The notes: generated from the letters alone by a model not told the origin. 64,000 nt of DNA from Elephas maximus indicus (GCF_024166365.1 NC_064842.1:10015001-10079000), one strand, 5' to 3'; shown: positions 1 to 11,482, counted from the stretch's first letter. Program-made: numbers and translations.

Positions 1-497
1 TCCCCACAGGGCTCAGTTTTAATTACACCAGGATCCTGTGTTTCAAACTTGTCTTGGTGACGCCATTCCTTCTAGCTACCTTTTCATTGCTCTATTCTCC
101 TCTAAGTTGTGTCATTCATGTGACTATTGTTTCACATTATTAACTTATTGCCATGATTTCCATTGGCTGTGTGACGATGTCACAGCTGGTTAGGAATAGA
201 GCTTCCTTTTTACTCTGACTCCAGCCCTGCTACAGTTCCCTTTTCATACTCTCGACAACAAAGCTACTGCTCGAAGCAATCATTTCTCTGCCTCATGGGT
301 TCTGCCTTTCACTGGACCTGTGATTTCCAGTCGGCCGCAGAGCAGGAGCTGGGCAGAAATGAAAACTGGTAGATCAATGTGTGCAAGATCAATGCTGGGC
401 ACCCAGGGGCAGGTTCAGTTCATTATCACGTAGTCTCAGACACACGCAGTGAGGAGTGCTGACAGGAGATGACAAATTCTGCATCTTAAACTACTTT
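1..497. other. Unassigned intergenic sequence
   Basis: No open frame of note and no repeat that I recognise. It ends where an RTE tail begins. Confidence 0.5.
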
Positions 498-966
498 TGT
501 TGATGTTGTTGTTACTAGGTGTCGTTGAGTCGTTTCTGACTCATGGCAACCCTGTGTACGGCAGAATGAAACGTTGCTCGGTCCTGTGCCATTCTCACAG
601 TTGTTGCTATGTTTGAGCCCATTGTTGCAGCTTCTGTGTCAATCCATCTCACTGAGAGTCCCCCTCTTTATCACTGACCTGCCACTTTACCAAGCATAAT
701 GTCTCTCTCCAGCAATTGATCTCCCTGATAACATGTCCAATTAAGACGAATTCTCACCATCCTTGCTTCTAAGGAGCATTCTCTCTGTACTTCCTCCAAG
801 ACGGATTTGTTCATTCTTCTGGTAGTCCATGGTGTATATTCAGTATTTTTCACTAACACCACAATTCGAATGTGTCAATTTTTCTTTGGTCTTCTCTTTT
901 CATTGTCTAGCTTTTGCTTGCATATAAGGTGATTGAAAAGACCATGGCTTGGTTAGGACCCAAGCT
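498..966 (-). mobile_element. RTE-type LINE, 5'-truncated 3' fragment
   Basis: The left end is the reverse complement of the (AAC)n tail and the conserved 3' terminus (GTTGTTACTAGGTGTCGTTG). The sequence then follows the 3' end of the reverse-transcriptase ORF in antisense. It lines up along its length with the copies at 2366-3079 and 18797-20969. The frame is broken by stops, so it is a dead copy. Confidence 0.9.
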
Positions 967-1560
967 TAACAATTTTTATTGTTACACAAACAGAAAACTT
1001 TTAAAATAAATTTAGGTAAGAAGAAAGAAAAAACCATCCATCATTTTACTACAGAGAGATAACTACTGTCAAAATTTTCCCTCATATCCTAGACTTCATT
1101 CCGTATGTATGTAGCAGGGATAGCAGAGATGGGAAGTCCCTAAATGGAGATTAGGAATGTGGACATCTCCTCACCCTCACCAGACATATATTTGTCTGTA
1201 TTGATATCGATATGCACAGGGATTTAGCATTCAGAATGAAGGAGGAAGGAAGGGATTGCACATGGAAACTTTGGAGAAAGAAATGAGGATAATGGTGAGT
1301 GTGGCATGGATAATGCTCTACTGGGTCCCATTAAATGGTTTTGAACCACTGTGAGAAAAAGGGATTAGAAAGAACCAAACATTGAAGGAGTTAATTCTCA
1401 TGAGGCTCTGAGACTCAGAGAAAAAGCAGTGCTGTTCTGGTCACCTGGGTGGAAAGTAGGAAACAGAATAGAGGGGAAGGCCTTTCTCCCTGAGCTCACC
1501 ACAAACCACTGTGAAGGGGAGGCAGCCTGAGGCCTCAGGTTTTTGTGGGACAGGAGGCAA
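967..1560. other. Unassigned intergenic sequence
   Basis: Mixed-composition DNA with no coding signal and no repeat that I can name. Confidence 0.45.
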
Positions 1561-2050
1561 GTTCATTCTGGACGCCCTCCCTGGGGTGTCTCACAGGCAC
1601 CTCACGCACAAAATGTCCACATCTGAACTCAGTTGCTCCTCTTATTAAATCTGTTTCTCTCTCTGTATTCTCAGCCCGTGAATGTCATCAACATTTACCC
1701 ATTGTACAAGCTAGACACTTGGGAGTCATCCTTGGCTTTCTCCTCACCCTCATCCCCCATATATCATCAACCACCAAGGCCTATTGAGTCTACTCCCCAA
1801 CTATTTGTTGAATCCATCCTCGCCGTCACTGTCTCAGTTCAGGCCAATTTCATCTGGTCGCCTGGATTGTTCCCTAGCTTCCTAGAAGGTATATCAGCCT
1901 CTAGTCTCAGTCCTCCTCAGTCCTTCCTCCCCAGGGCTGCTGGAGTGACCTTTTAACGCAAAATTCAAACCATGTCACTCTGCTGCGCAGATAATGTCAG
2001 TAGTGCCTTATCATCTTGGTAGCCTGGTATAAAAGGCCCTTCATACCCAT
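1561..2050 (+). mobile_element. L2 LINE fragment
   Basis: It follows the L2 reverse-transcriptase region in order: the segment around GGGAGTCATCCTTGGCTTTC, then CAGTTCAGGCC, then GCTGGAGTGACC and CATGTCACTC. A 107-codon open frame (1633-1956) is a degraded piece of this and not a gene. Confidence 0.8.
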
Positions 2051-2061
2051 AGTATACTATT

Positions 2062-2305
2062 GTCATTGTTAGCTGCCATCAAGTTGGCCCCAGCTTATGG
2101 TGACCCCATGCACAATGGAACCCAACGCTGCCCAGTTCTGCACCACCCCATGATCAGTTGCAGATCAGACCATTGTGATGGATAGGGTTTTTTCATTGGC
2201 TGCTTTTCAGAAGGAGATCTCTAGACCTTTCTTCTGAGGCACCTCTGAAGAAAACTTTCAGTTAGCAGCCGAGTCTTAAACCATTTGCACCACCAGGTTT
2301 CTCTC
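2062..2305 (-). mobile_element. Afrotherian SINE
   Basis: Antisense copy. The RTE-like tail is at the left and the tRNA-like head, ending CACCACCAGG, is at the right. Confidence 0.8.
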
Positions 2306-2312
2306 TGTCTCT

Positions 2313-2344
2313 GTATACACACACACGTGTGTGTGTGTGTGTGT
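2313..2344. repeat. (CA)n(TG)n microsatellite
   Basis: Alternating CA followed directly by alternating TG makes a short self-complementary purine-pyrimidine tract. It separates the SINE at 2062 from the RTE at 2366. Confidence 0.9.
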
Positions 2345-2365
2345 CTGACAAACTGCCATCAAACT

Positions 2366-3079
2366 GCTGTTGTTGTTAGGTGTCATCGAGTTGGTTCTGA
2401 TTCATAGAGACCTCAGGTACAGCAGAACGAAACGCCGCCCAGCTCTGCGCCATCCTCACAATCATTGTTATGTTTGAGCACATTGCTGCAGCCACTGTGT
2501 CAATACATCTCATTAAGGGTCTTCCTCTTTTTCGCTGACCCTCTGCTTTACCAAGCATGATATCCTTTTCCAGGGACTGATCCCTCCTGACAACATGTCC
2601 AAAGTATGTGAGAGAAGTCTCGCTGTCCTTGCTTCTAAGGAGCATGCTGGTTGTACTTCTCCCAAAACAGATTTGTTTATTCTTCTGGCAGTCCGTGGTA
2701 TATTCAATATTCTTTGACAATACCACAACTCGAAGTTGCCAATTCTTCCGTCTTCCTTATTCATTGTCTAGCTTTTGCATGCATATGAGGCAATTGAAAA
2801 CACCACGGCTTGGGTCAGGCACACCTTAGCCCTCAAAGTGACATCTTTGGTTTTCAACATTTTAAAGAAGTCTTTTGCAGCAGATTTGTCCAATACCATG
2901 CATTGCTTGATTTCTTGACTGCTGCTTCCATGGGCATTGATTGTGGATCCAAATGAAATCCTTGACCACTTCAATCTTTTCTCTGTTTATCATGATGTTG
3001 TTTATTGGTCCAGTTGTGAGGATTTTTGTTTTCTTTATGTTGAGATGTGATCCATACTGAAGGCTGCAGTCTCTGGTCA
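2366..3079 (-). mobile_element. RTE-type LINE, 3' fragment
   Basis: Begins with the antisense of the (AAC)n tail (TGTTGTTGTTAGGTG) and runs through the C-terminal part of the reverse-transcriptase ORF. Antisense frames in 2376-3167 carry recognisable but interrupted pieces of it. It is 5'-truncated and inactive. Confidence 0.92.
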
Positions 3080-3083
3080 TGTA

Positions 3084-3246
3084 TATGTAAAACCCGTTGC
3101 TGTCGAGTCCATTACAACTCACAGTGACCCTATAGGACAGAGTAGATCTGCCCCATAGAGTTTCCAAGGAGAGCCTGGTGGATTCAAACTGCCCACCTTT
3201 TGGTTAGCAGCCATAACACTTAACTGCTATGCTACCAGGGTTTCCA
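3084..3246 (-). mobile_element. Afrotherian SINE
   Basis: Antisense full-length type copy. The tail side has TGCTGTCGAGTCCATTACAA and the head ends CTACCAGGGTTTCC. It directly abuts the RTE fragment to its left. An AT microsatellite follows at 3249-3280. Confidence 0.88.
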
Positions 3247-3434
3247 TATAAATATATATATATAATTTATACATATATATGAGTAAACAAATCACAGATT
3301 CAAAACCTAAATAAACTCAAAACCTTTCCCCCTGTTTTTAAATTTTCTTTTTGGTTTGGATATTACTTATCGATATCCAGCAGGTTCTGCTTGTGCCCAT
3401 TAATGTAACCATAGGCTAGAACTCATTGGAACCA

Positions 3435-3536
3435 GGAGCACAGCTTTGGAAGGAGACCACCCTGTGTTCAAATGAGGCTACTGCCATTTATTTGTCATGT
3501 GACCTTGAATCTATATGAGCTTCTGTTTTCTTCTAA
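3435..3536 (+). mobile_element. MIR SINE, left part
   Basis: Core-like segment with CATGTGACCTTGAATC, the MIR signature 'tgtgaccttgggcaagtc' in degraded form. The right part lies beyond the inserted LTR at 4138-4290. Confidence 0.6.
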
Positions 3537-3621
3537 CCTACTTGCAGCCTTATAATCTTACTCCTCTCCAACCCGTCTGTGCAGCCCGACTCCTTATTTA
3601 TGTCATGCTCCCAAAATATGA

Positions 3622-4137
3622 TGTCATGGATTGAATTATGTCCCCCCCAAAATGTGTGTATCAACTTGGATAGGCCATGATTCCCAGTATTAAGTGGTTG
3701 TCCTCCATTTTGTGATTGTAATTTTATGTTAAAAGGATTAGGGTGGGATTTTAACACCACCCTCACTCAGGCCACCTCCCTGATCAAGGTAAAAGGAGTT
3801 CCCCTGGGGTGTGACCTGCACCACCATTTATCTCTCAAGAGATAAAAGGTAAGTGAAGCAAGCAGAGAGTTGGGGACCTCATACCACCAAAAAAGCAGCA
3901 CCAGGAGCAGAGTGCGTCCTTTGGACCCAGGGTCCCTGTGCCTGAAAAGCTCCTCGACCGTGGGAAGATTGAGGACAAGGGCCTTCTTCCAGAGCCGATA
4001 GAGAGAAAGCCTTCCCCTGGAGCTGACGCCTTGAATTTCGACTTTTAGCCTACTTTACTGTGAGGAAATAAATTTCTCTTTGTTAAAGCCATCCACTTGT
4101 GGTATTTCTGTTATGGCAGCACTAGATGATCAAGACA
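3622..4137 (+). mobile_element. MaLR-like solo LTR
   Basis: 516 bases bounded by TG (TGTCATGGATTG) and CA (CAAGACA). An AATAAA signal lies near 4068, about 70 bases before the end. Its ends resemble MST/MLT-class LTRs ('tggattgaattatgtcccccc' and 'gcagcactagatgactaagaca'). The flanks TATGA/CATAA could be a decayed 5-bp duplication (3 of 5 match). No internal retroviral genes are present. Related copies lie at 25138, 30730, 32161, 42398, 29776 (fragment) and 31374. Confidence 0.8.
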
Positions 4138-4290
4138 CATAACACGTCTTCTTTCTCTTCCTGTAAATGGAGATACTCTTACATACATCACAGGGTTGTT
4201 GTGAGGATGAAATGATATCATTGAGGTAGAGATTTAGCATGATACCTGACACATAGGAACTGATTATTAATGAGTTATTATTATTTCTAT
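4138..4290 (+). mobile_element. MIR SINE, right part
   Basis: Contains CACAGGGTTGTTGTGAGGAT and a degraded 'gcctggcacatag' (CCTGACACATAGG), both typical of MIR 3' parts. It continues the MIR begun at 3435, on the far side of the LTR. Confidence 0.75.
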
Positions 4291-4471
4291 TATTTTTAGC
4301 TTTTATTCTGCTACTGTGTCATCAATTCACTGGAATAATTGTTATTAACCTTTTTAGTATGAAGGACGCTTTTAAGAATCTGAACACATATGCACATGAT
4401 TTTATATATAATTTCAGGAGTGTAAGGAATTCCCCAAACAGTTCCATGGAACTCATGCTGAAACTCTTTGT
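4291..4471. other. Unassigned intergenic sequence
   Basis: AT-rich DNA with no recognisable feature. Confidence 0.4.
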
Positions 4472-4930
4472 TTGAGGCTGGGTTCTCCAGAGAAGCAAAA
4501 CCAGTAAAGCATATAAATATATATATATAGAGAGAGAGAGATTTATATCAAGGAAATGGCTCGCATGATTGTAGAGGCTGGAACGTGCTAAGTCTGTGGT
4601 TTCTCCTGATTCATGTAGCTGCAGGGGCTGGGGAACCCAAGAGCAGCAGGTCAGAGAGCAGGGCTTTTGCTCACGGGTTGTGAAGATCTAGGAATCCCAA
4701 GATCTCAGATAAGCTGCCAGCTCAAGTCCCAAGAACCAGAGGTCGGACAAACAGGAGCCAGCTGCAGAATCCAGAGCAGGCAAAAGCCAGAACGTCCACT
4801 TATATTTGGATGTAGTCTGCACACCCAAGGAAACTCCCTTTCAACTGATTGTCTACTTACAGCAGATCACATCATGGGAGTGATCACATATAAACACGGA
4901 GAATCATGGCCCAGCCAAGGCGACACACAA
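4472..4930 (-). mobile_element. Ancient LTR-like repeat, family not assigned
   Basis: Read in antisense it opens with a segment like 'gtcaacttggctgggccatg' and closes with 'tctggagaaccc', the end pattern of a common old mammalian LTR-like repeat. It carries an (AT)n/(AG)n tract at 4518-4541. Confidence 0.5.
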
Positions 4931-5510
4931 TCTTTTTTTTTTTTTTAATTTATTTACTTTATTGTACTTTAGATGAAGGTTTACAGAACAAACTAGTTTC
5001 TCATTAAACAGTTAGTATACATATTGTTTTATGACATTGGTTAACAACCCCATGACATGTCAACGCTCTGTCTTCTCAACCTTGGGTTCCCTATTACCAG
5101 CTTTCCTGTTCCCTTCTGTCTTCTGTTCTTGCCACTGGACTGGTGTGCCCCTTTAGTCTCATTTTATTTTACCGGCCTGTCCAGTCTTTGGCTGAAGGGT
5201 GAATCACAGGATGGACTTCATTACTGAACTGAAAGCATGTCCGGGGCCATACTCTCAGGGTTTCTCCAGTCTGTGTCAGGCCAGCAAGTCTGGTCTTTCT
5301 TTTTGAGTTAGAATTTTGTTCTACATTTTCCTCCAGCTCTGTCCTGGACCCTCTATTGTGATCCCTGTCAGAGCAGTCAGTGGTGGTAGCTGGCACCATC
5401 TAGTTGTTCTGTACTCAGTCTGGTGGAGGCCATGGTAGATGTGGTCCATTAGCTGACACGCAGTTTTAACCATCGCACTCCTTATGCCAGAAATTGGAAG
5501 AAGAAAGGAA
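4931..5510 (-). mobile_element. L1-type LINE 3' end
   Basis: A run of T at 4933-4946 is the antisense poly(A) tail. The following 560 bases align with 63285-64000 in the same order, for example GTGGTAGCTGG.CACCATCTAG and TCTGGTCTTTCTTTTTG against TCTGGTCTTTTTATGTG. I take this to be the 3' untranslated part of an L1 family common in this genome. No ORF is present. Confidence 0.65.
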
Positions 5511-5830
5511 AACATACCATTAAACTAATATTTTGATCTTTATTTTTAAGAGATCTGAAATGTAATTATACAACGTCACTATCTAGATGAAAGACCATCA
5601 ATGCAATTGAATTTCTTAATATCTCTGACATATTGCCATCAGACTAGAATAACTATTTAAAGGAAAGGGTTGATAAGATTGGAAAATTCAATCCAAGGAC
5701 TCATCCTAACTCTTGGATGGATCTTATTTGCTCCTCAGTAGCACTCTGGTCAGTGGTTCTCCTAAGAGTTTTCAAGATGGATAAAGTCAATTGGAATTCT
5801 TTAGCCGTAAAGTTACCAAAGTTGGCACTA
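5511..5830. other. Unassigned intergenic sequence
   Basis: No gene or repeat recognised. It holds the left target-site duplication of the next SINE at its end. Confidence 0.4.
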
Positions 5831-5847
5831 TCCAATAATGTAATATA

Positions 5848-6010
5848 ACCCAAAGCCAAACCCACTGCTGTCGAGTCGATTGCGACTCATAGCAACTCTA
5901 TAGGACAGAGCAGAACTGCCCCATAGAGTTTCCAACGAGGGCCTGGTAGATTCAAACTGCAGAACTTTTGGTTAGGGGCCATACTTCTTAACCACTATGC
6001 CACCAGGTTT
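5848..6010 (-). mobile_element. Afrotherian SINE with perfect 17-bp target-site duplication
   Basis: Antisense copy, flanked by TCCAATAATGTAATATA at 5831-5847 and again at 6011-6027. The long exact duplication proves retrotransposition and fixes both ends of the element, so this copy is a good reference for the family length (163 bases). Confidence 0.96.
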
Positions 6011-6027
6011 TCCAATAATGTAATATA

Positions 6028-7289
6028 GGGAGATTTTAAATGAAATCATGTCCATAAAACTTCCCGGAAAAGCCTGGAGTCTTTTCTATTCACAGCAGAG
6101 AAGAAGTTGAACAGTGTTAAGTAAGTATGTTGCTGACAGATAACACAGAAAAACTGAGCATTACTCTGGGTCTCCTTCAGTCTGTAGGAATGAGTCCAGT
6201 CCCAGTGTCTGGAAATGCCTCTGGACAGTGACAGCATGGCGATCAAGATCCTGGTCAGTGCTTTAGTCTCTTCGTAGGTCTGTGTAGCTAATAGAATTCA
6301 TCAGTGCCAGTTTGTTTTGTGTCCATAGGGGAATGTAGAGTTTCTCTTTTAAAATAAATTAATCTTTTAAAATTAAAGGCCTCTTGATTTAATAGACTCT
6401 GGTGATGAAATCTGTAAAAAAAAGTTAAGAACCCTTCTATTATCTTAGAAACTAGCCAGTAATTTGAATATTTTGTAAGTTTGGATTTACCTTAAGATGT
6501 TTTAATAAGAAGAAAGCAAAATATAGTTAGATAATGTTGATGTAATCTGTAATGTGCTTAATTTTTCTTCTAGTTTGGAAAAACAAGTCACTTGAACCGA
6601 CCCTCACTTGAAGTGGAATTAGTATTTTGATCACACAGAAAATTGCTTGTCTAGGACTGGCAGCCATGCTTGGCAGCATAAAGTGTTTGCTAGGTGACCA
6701 TCGTATTCATAAAGAGAACGTCAGAGCTGGATCAAATAAACATCTGGTGCATGACCTAGGAGTAACGAATTAAATGTTCAACTTTCCAATCAGCCTTGTT
6801 CACTGTGGTCGAGGCCCCTTATTGTTCCTCAGTACCCGTCTTGTCCATTTCCTTTAATAGGAACCACCACCCCCTGCCACGGTTTGACATTCACATGGCT
6901 CCTCCTATCTCTCTGTAGCCATGTGCCCAAGCTCCCACCAATAAGCTGTAAGCAGAAGACATTTGTGCAACTTCACTAGTGTATCACACCCTTAAAATAA
7001 ATTTGCTTAACTTCTGATTCCCTTCTTTTTCTTCCTAGGGGTGAGAATGAAGATGAAGTGGTAAATCAGTTTTGACCATAGAGGCTAGGAAAACATCTGG
7101 GAGAAGGACGGAGTAGCAGGAGACTAGGAACCCAGATCCCCAGATAATCTCATTAAGCACGGCCATCTCCCCACCCTGGACTGCTTGCTGAACTCTGATC
7201 TTTTATGAGAAGACAGAACTACACTTGTGTTAGGATGTCTTTTTTACAGCACCTTGCTGGTACCCTAATTGAGCCACAGTCTTCTTTAT
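6028..7289. other. Unassigned intergenic sequence
   Basis: About 1.3 kb of unique-looking DNA. Several short frames exist, but none has coding character, an ATG in good context or a splice arrangement that I can defend. Confidence 0.45.
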
Positions 7290-7812
7290 GATGATTCATG
7301 GTGTGTTAGGTAGCCTTTAAGGTGGTCCTCAATGATCCTTTCTTCCTTGTAAGCACACCTGTGTGTAAGCACTTCCCACTGAGTGTAGGCTTGCCCAGCA
7401 ATCTGCGTCTAACAAATAGAACATGGCAAAGGTAGTGGCATGTCACTCCTGTGATTAAGTTAGAAAAGATTCTAACTTCCTTCTTGTTGGAAGACTCTCT
7501 CCCTTATTGGCTTTGGTGAAGCAAGCTGCCATTTTGGGGAGGACCAGGTGTCATGGGGTCAAAGGTGGGCTCTGGGCAACAGCCAGCAAGGAACTGACAC
7601 CCTCAGTCCAACACCCTGAAAGGAATTGAATCTTACTTGGAAACACATCCTTACCCAGCTAAGCCTCATCATGACTTCTGCCCAGCTGATACCTTGATTG
7701 CAGTTTTGGAAAACCCTGAGTTACAGGCCCTGGCTAAGCCATGCCCAATTCCTGACCCACACAAACTGTGAGACAATAAGTGTGAGTTGTTTGGGGGAAA
7801 TTTTTTATGCAG
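7290..7812 (+). mobile_element. MLT1/MaLR-like LTR, main part
   Basis: Follows the same sequence as 14846-15550: GAAGCAAGCTGCCAT at 7522 and 15237, then 'aaggaattgaat', then 'ccttgattgcag'. It ends with a degraded 'gtggtaatttgttatgcagc'. An RTE interrupts it; the LTR end (ATAACTAACAC) reappears at 8370-8386. Confidence 0.72.
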
Positions 7813-8369
7813 CCAAGAAATCGAACGACGCATTGCTTTGGGTAAATCTGCTGCAAAGGACTTCTTTAAAGTGTTGAAAAGCAAAGATGTCACCTTGAAG
7901 ACTAAGGTGCACCTGACCCGAGCCTTGGTATTTTCAATCGCATCATATGCATGTGAAAGCTGGGCGATGAATAAGGAAGACTGAAGAAGAATTGATGCCT
8001 TTGAATTGTGGTGTTGGCGAAGAATATTGAATATACCGTGGACTGCCAAAAGAACGAACGAGTCTGTCTTAGAAGAAGTACAACCAGAATGCTCCTTAGA
8101 AGCAAGGATGGCGAGACTGCGTCTTACATACTGTGGACATGTTGTCAGGAGGGATCAGTCCCTGGAGAAGGACCTAATGCTTGGCAGAGTACACGGTCAG
8201 CAGAAAAGAGGAAGACCCTCAACGAGGTGGACTGACACGGTGGCTGCAACGAAGATCTCCAGCATAACAATGACTGTAAGGGTAGCACAGGGTGGGGCAG
8301 TGTTTCTGTTGTGCATAGGGTCGCTATGAGTCAGAACAGACCCAATGGCACCTAACAACAACAACAACA
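7813..8369 (+). mobile_element. RTE-type LINE, 3' fragment in an MLT1-like LTR
   Basis: Sense copy of the C-terminal reverse-transcriptase region and 3' end, finishing in AACAACAACAACAG. Sense frames at 7787-7984 and 8006-8329 preserve stretches such as KSAAKDFFKVLKSKDVT but are interrupted, so it is inactive. The copy looks less diverged than most here, because long runs keep the family sequence. Confidence 0.93.
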
Positions 8370-8386
8370 GATAACTAACACACATA
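8370..8386 (+). mobile_element. MLT1/MaLR-like LTR, terminal remnant
   Basis: The short 3' end ATAACTAACACAC completes the LTR begun at 7290, on the other side of the RTE insertion. Confidence 0.5.
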
Positions 8387-8787
8387 GACAATTTTACTTC
8401 TGTTCAATAACATGTCACAGAAGTAGTGTGTTGAAGTCCGAAAAGTAATTTCAAAATATCAGAGAAGGAGGGGAGCTAGACACTAAGACAAGACCTCAAA
8501 GGGCATCTGTTCTCTGTGGTGATCACGGAGGTCCAGGTGTGAGCCTCTGCTTGGAAGGTCCACAGACTTCATTTATTAGTAAGACCAGAGCTGTTCAGCC
8601 TCAGAGGTGCTTCAAAAATTGATTAAACAAACTCTCAAGAGGATTATATCTAAATCAGAATGCTAATTTGTTAATCTACTGTGAGAAATAAAACTGCCAA
8701 GTGGATCAGACAAATTATACCTTTATAAACTGAAGTTTTTCAAGGCTCAGCTCAAGACCTTTTTCTTTTCTCCCTGTAAAAATCTCA
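8387..8787. other. Unassigned intergenic sequence
   Basis: No recognisable feature. Confidence 0.4.
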
Positions 8788-8843
8788 AAAAAAAAAAAAA
8801 TACGTATGTATATATACACAGACACACACACAATCATATATAT
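8788..8843. repeat. Poly(A), AT and CA low-complexity tract
   Basis: A run of A, then TATGTATATATACAC, then (AC)n, directly before an RTE-derived element. Confidence 0.85.
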
Positions 8844-9234
8844 GTTGTTGTTAGTTGTTATTGAGTTGGGTTCAACTCGTGGCGACCCTACTTACTAGAG
8901 AAAGAAACACTGCCCAGTCCTGTGCCACCTCCATGATCACTGGTGAGCTCAAGTCCATTGTTGTGACCACTGCGCATATTGAGTTTCTGGCAACCTGGGG
9001 GCTCACCATCCAGCACTTTATTGGACAGTATTCTGTTGTGACCCATAAGGTTTTCATTGGCTAATTTTTGGAAGTGTATTGCCAGGCCTTTCTTCCTAGT
9101 CTTGGTCTGGAAATGCTGCTGAAATCTGTCCACCATGGGTGACCCTACTGGTGTTTGAAATAACAGTGGCATAGCTTCCAGCATCACAGTAACACACAAA
9201 CCACCACAGTACGACAAACTGACAGACAATTGGT
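8844..9234 (-). mobile_element. RTE-derived 390-bp non-autonomous element
   Basis: The left end is the antisense RTE tail and the right end is the antisense of a segment starting CAGTTTGTCGTACTGTGG. Copies at 44921-45306 (386 bases, sense) and 12221-13022 (with an insertion) start and stop at the same places. It is therefore a family of fixed length, made of an RTE-like 5' part and an RTE 3' part with the ORF missing. No coding capacity. Confidence 0.8.
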
Positions 9235-9235
9235 G

Positions 9236-9335
9236 AATATGTGTGCACATATATGTGTGTGTGTATGTGTGTGTACCTATGAATATGTAGGCATACATAC
9301 ACACATATATATATAAACAGATAAACACACACATA
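9236..9335. repeat. (TG)n/(CA)n/(AT)n microsatellite cluster
   Basis: Interrupted TG repeats followed by CA and AT repeats. Confidence 0.9.
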
Positions 9336-10057
9336 TTAAAAATTTCCACATCTAGATTAACCCATTTCTGTGAGCTCAAACGTTGCTTCTCCTGATATGT
9401 TGATATCATTTACGAGGCCAGAGCTCACTTTCAAAATCAGCCTTGCCTTGATTAGATTCCAGACCTTGCTAAACCTGCTTGGTCCTGGTAGACGTCTGGA
9501 AGCCCAGGTGAGCATGGATCTTCCATCTGGGAAGCTGCACTGAGCCTTGCTCAGGCACAAGATAACTTTTCTTCCACATTTGTATGGAGTCCTGGGCCAA
9601 CGCTGCCAAGGGCTGATGAACCGTGGTCGCTGATGCCATCTGTCTCCAGTACCCTGGTGCCAATGCCTGCCCTGGCTTCCCGTTTGGTCCCAGCTGCAGC
9701 TTACAGACAATGCGTCCTTCACCCATTGTAACAGACACCACTCCTGTTCCAGCTCACATTCTCTGTGCCCAGCTTTTACTCCCGCTGCCGCTGTGACAAC
9801 CAGCTTCAGGCAGGTATAAACCTGGTGGCATGTTACCTCAGCTGCACTTTGTTACCTTTTGAGTTTACCTGGGGCTTCTCTGATATCTTAGAGTAGGATA
9901 CCTGCAGAAACCCGCCTGGCACTCACGCTGGTGCAGCCAGGGTGAGACGGGGTTCAAGTCCACAAGGCAGCCCTTGACTCATGGGGAAATGAGCCAGAGA
10001 TACATTCTGAGGCTTATTCTACTTGGCTTCTCAGACGTTCCTGGCAGGATCAAGCCC
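9336..10057. other. Unassigned, moderately GC-rich intergenic sequence
   Basis: Two overlapping antisense frames (9357-9722, 121 codons; 9469-9741, 90 codons) are the longest here. Neither has a recognised domain, and two frames open over the same stretch suggest composition rather than coding. It could be a decayed processed pseudogene or an old LTR; I cannot decide. Confidence 0.35.
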
Positions 10058-10256
10058 TACAAAAAAATTGTTGCTGCCAAGTCAATTCCAACTCACACCG
10101 ACTCTATGGGACAGAGGAGAGCTGCCCCAGATGGTTTCCAAGGCTGTAATCTTTACAGGAGCAGAGCGCCAGGTCTTTTCTGCAGCTGAAGGGTTCCAAC
10201 TGCAGATGTTTTCATTAGCAGCCAAGCGCTTTAACCACTACACCACCAGGGCTCCT
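10058..10256 (-). mobile_element. Afrotherian SINE, long subtype
   Basis: Antisense copy of about 200 bases with the extra internal block around GTAATCTTTACAGGAGCAG that the shorter subtype lacks. The head end is CACTACACCACCAGGGCTCC. Confidence 0.9.
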
Positions 10257-10796
10257 ACCCACCGACAGTGGTGATCACTCAAGGGCATCCCCTTGCAATA
10301 GCTTTCGCTCCCTCCCTGTCTCACCCTCCCCATTCCCCTACTTCTCCGTTCCCTAGAATCGCTCCTGAAAATCAACCAGCTGCATGCAAGGCTGTCTTTT
10401 CTGGGAGAACCCAGGCTAAGACTCACCTTGAGGCTCATCCCATCTGGGCCACCCGTCTCTGATGCTGTGCTCCCTTCTCTGACAGTGCTTTCTGACAGCG
10501 CTCTCTGACAGTGCTCTGCTGAGGTCGTCGGCGTCTGGTTCTTGCCTACCACGGTTACTCTTGCCACTGTCCTACACAGCTTCAGGATCCACAAGAATGA
10601 ATCAACGCCAGAGCGTTGCAGGTGGCTTTGATCTTCTCTACGGAAATGGCCTGCCCTCCACTTTAGCACACCAGCTGGAAACTGGCATTACCCTACAGTG
10701 CTCCGTATCTGCAATCTTGAACGTCAATAGCCTATCCTTAAATATCCGTATCCCTCTGTTTGTCCTGCTTTATTTTTATGCCCACCTTCAGTCTTT
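10257..10796. other. Unassigned intergenic sequence
   Basis: Contains a short local direct repeat, TCTGACAG(T/C)GCT, three to four times near 10478-10519. Otherwise nothing recognised. Confidence 0.4.
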
Positions 10797-10984
10797 AAGG
10801 AGTCCCTGGATGGTGCAATAGGTGAATGAGCTCAGCTGCTAAGAGACACCTTGGAAGAAAGCCCTAGTGACCTACTTCTGAAAAATCAGCCAATGAAAAC
10901 CCTGTGGAGCACGGGTCTACACTGACACACATGAGGTCTCTATGAGTAGAATCAACTCCACGGCAACTGATTTTACCTGGTTTA
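10797..10984 (+). mobile_element. Afrotherian SINE, 'GGAGTCCCTGG' subtype
   Basis: Sense copy. The head is GGAGTCCCTGGATGGTGCAA, the middle is AAAAATCAGCCAATGAAAAC and the tail is ATCAACTCCACGGCAACTG. Confidence 0.88.
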
Positions 10985-11295
10985 CTTTCCTTTGAACTTA
11001 AGCTTTCTATATCCAGGATATTTTAGTTACATGATCTTTTTACCTAAATACACTGGTGTGGTAATCAGGAAAGTGGTCCCAGAAAGCCTGGGTGAATAGC
11101 AATAATCAGGCAATAGGGGAAAAGGGGAAAGTTCAAAGAGAAAGATTTCTCCCTGATATGAACTGTCACCTCCTCAGTGAGCCTCGCCCACCGTTTTAAC
11201 TTCATGCGTCGAATCGGAAGGCTCTGGGATTGGTTCTCATAATGCATTTACGTCTCCCGTCATCACGTGACTATACAATGTTCCTTTACGTGTTT
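10985..11295. other. Unassigned intergenic sequence
   Basis: Nothing recognised. Confidence 0.4.
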
Positions 11296-11482
11296 CCTGG
11301 ACTGTGGGCATTTCTGACAGATATTTCCTCTCCAGCCTCTTCTTGACTCTGCCCCATGAGCACCCCATGCCCCAGCCCCAGTAAGCTCCTTTCTGGACAT
11401 CACCTCAAGCTGCCCAGGCTTTCTCTCCCTCTGCACCTGCGGTTACTCTGCTCAGAGGGCCCTTCCTCTCCCTTTCCCTGTA
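11296..11482 (+). mobile_element. L2 LINE, part before SINE insertion
   Basis: Pyrimidine-rich segment in the L2 3' region. The match is weak alone but convincing with its continuation at 11680-11905. Confidence 0.5.

Noticed and set aside
9236-9335. CRISPR-like or tandem array
   Set aside because: It is an ordinary TG/CA microsatellite. No spaced repeats of CRISPR type occur anywhere in the window, and the DNA is mammalian.
8888-9409. 173-codon antisense frame
   Set aside because: It spans an RTE-derived element and a (TG)n microsatellite. The Tyr/Ile/Cys/His-rich part is the translated repeat.
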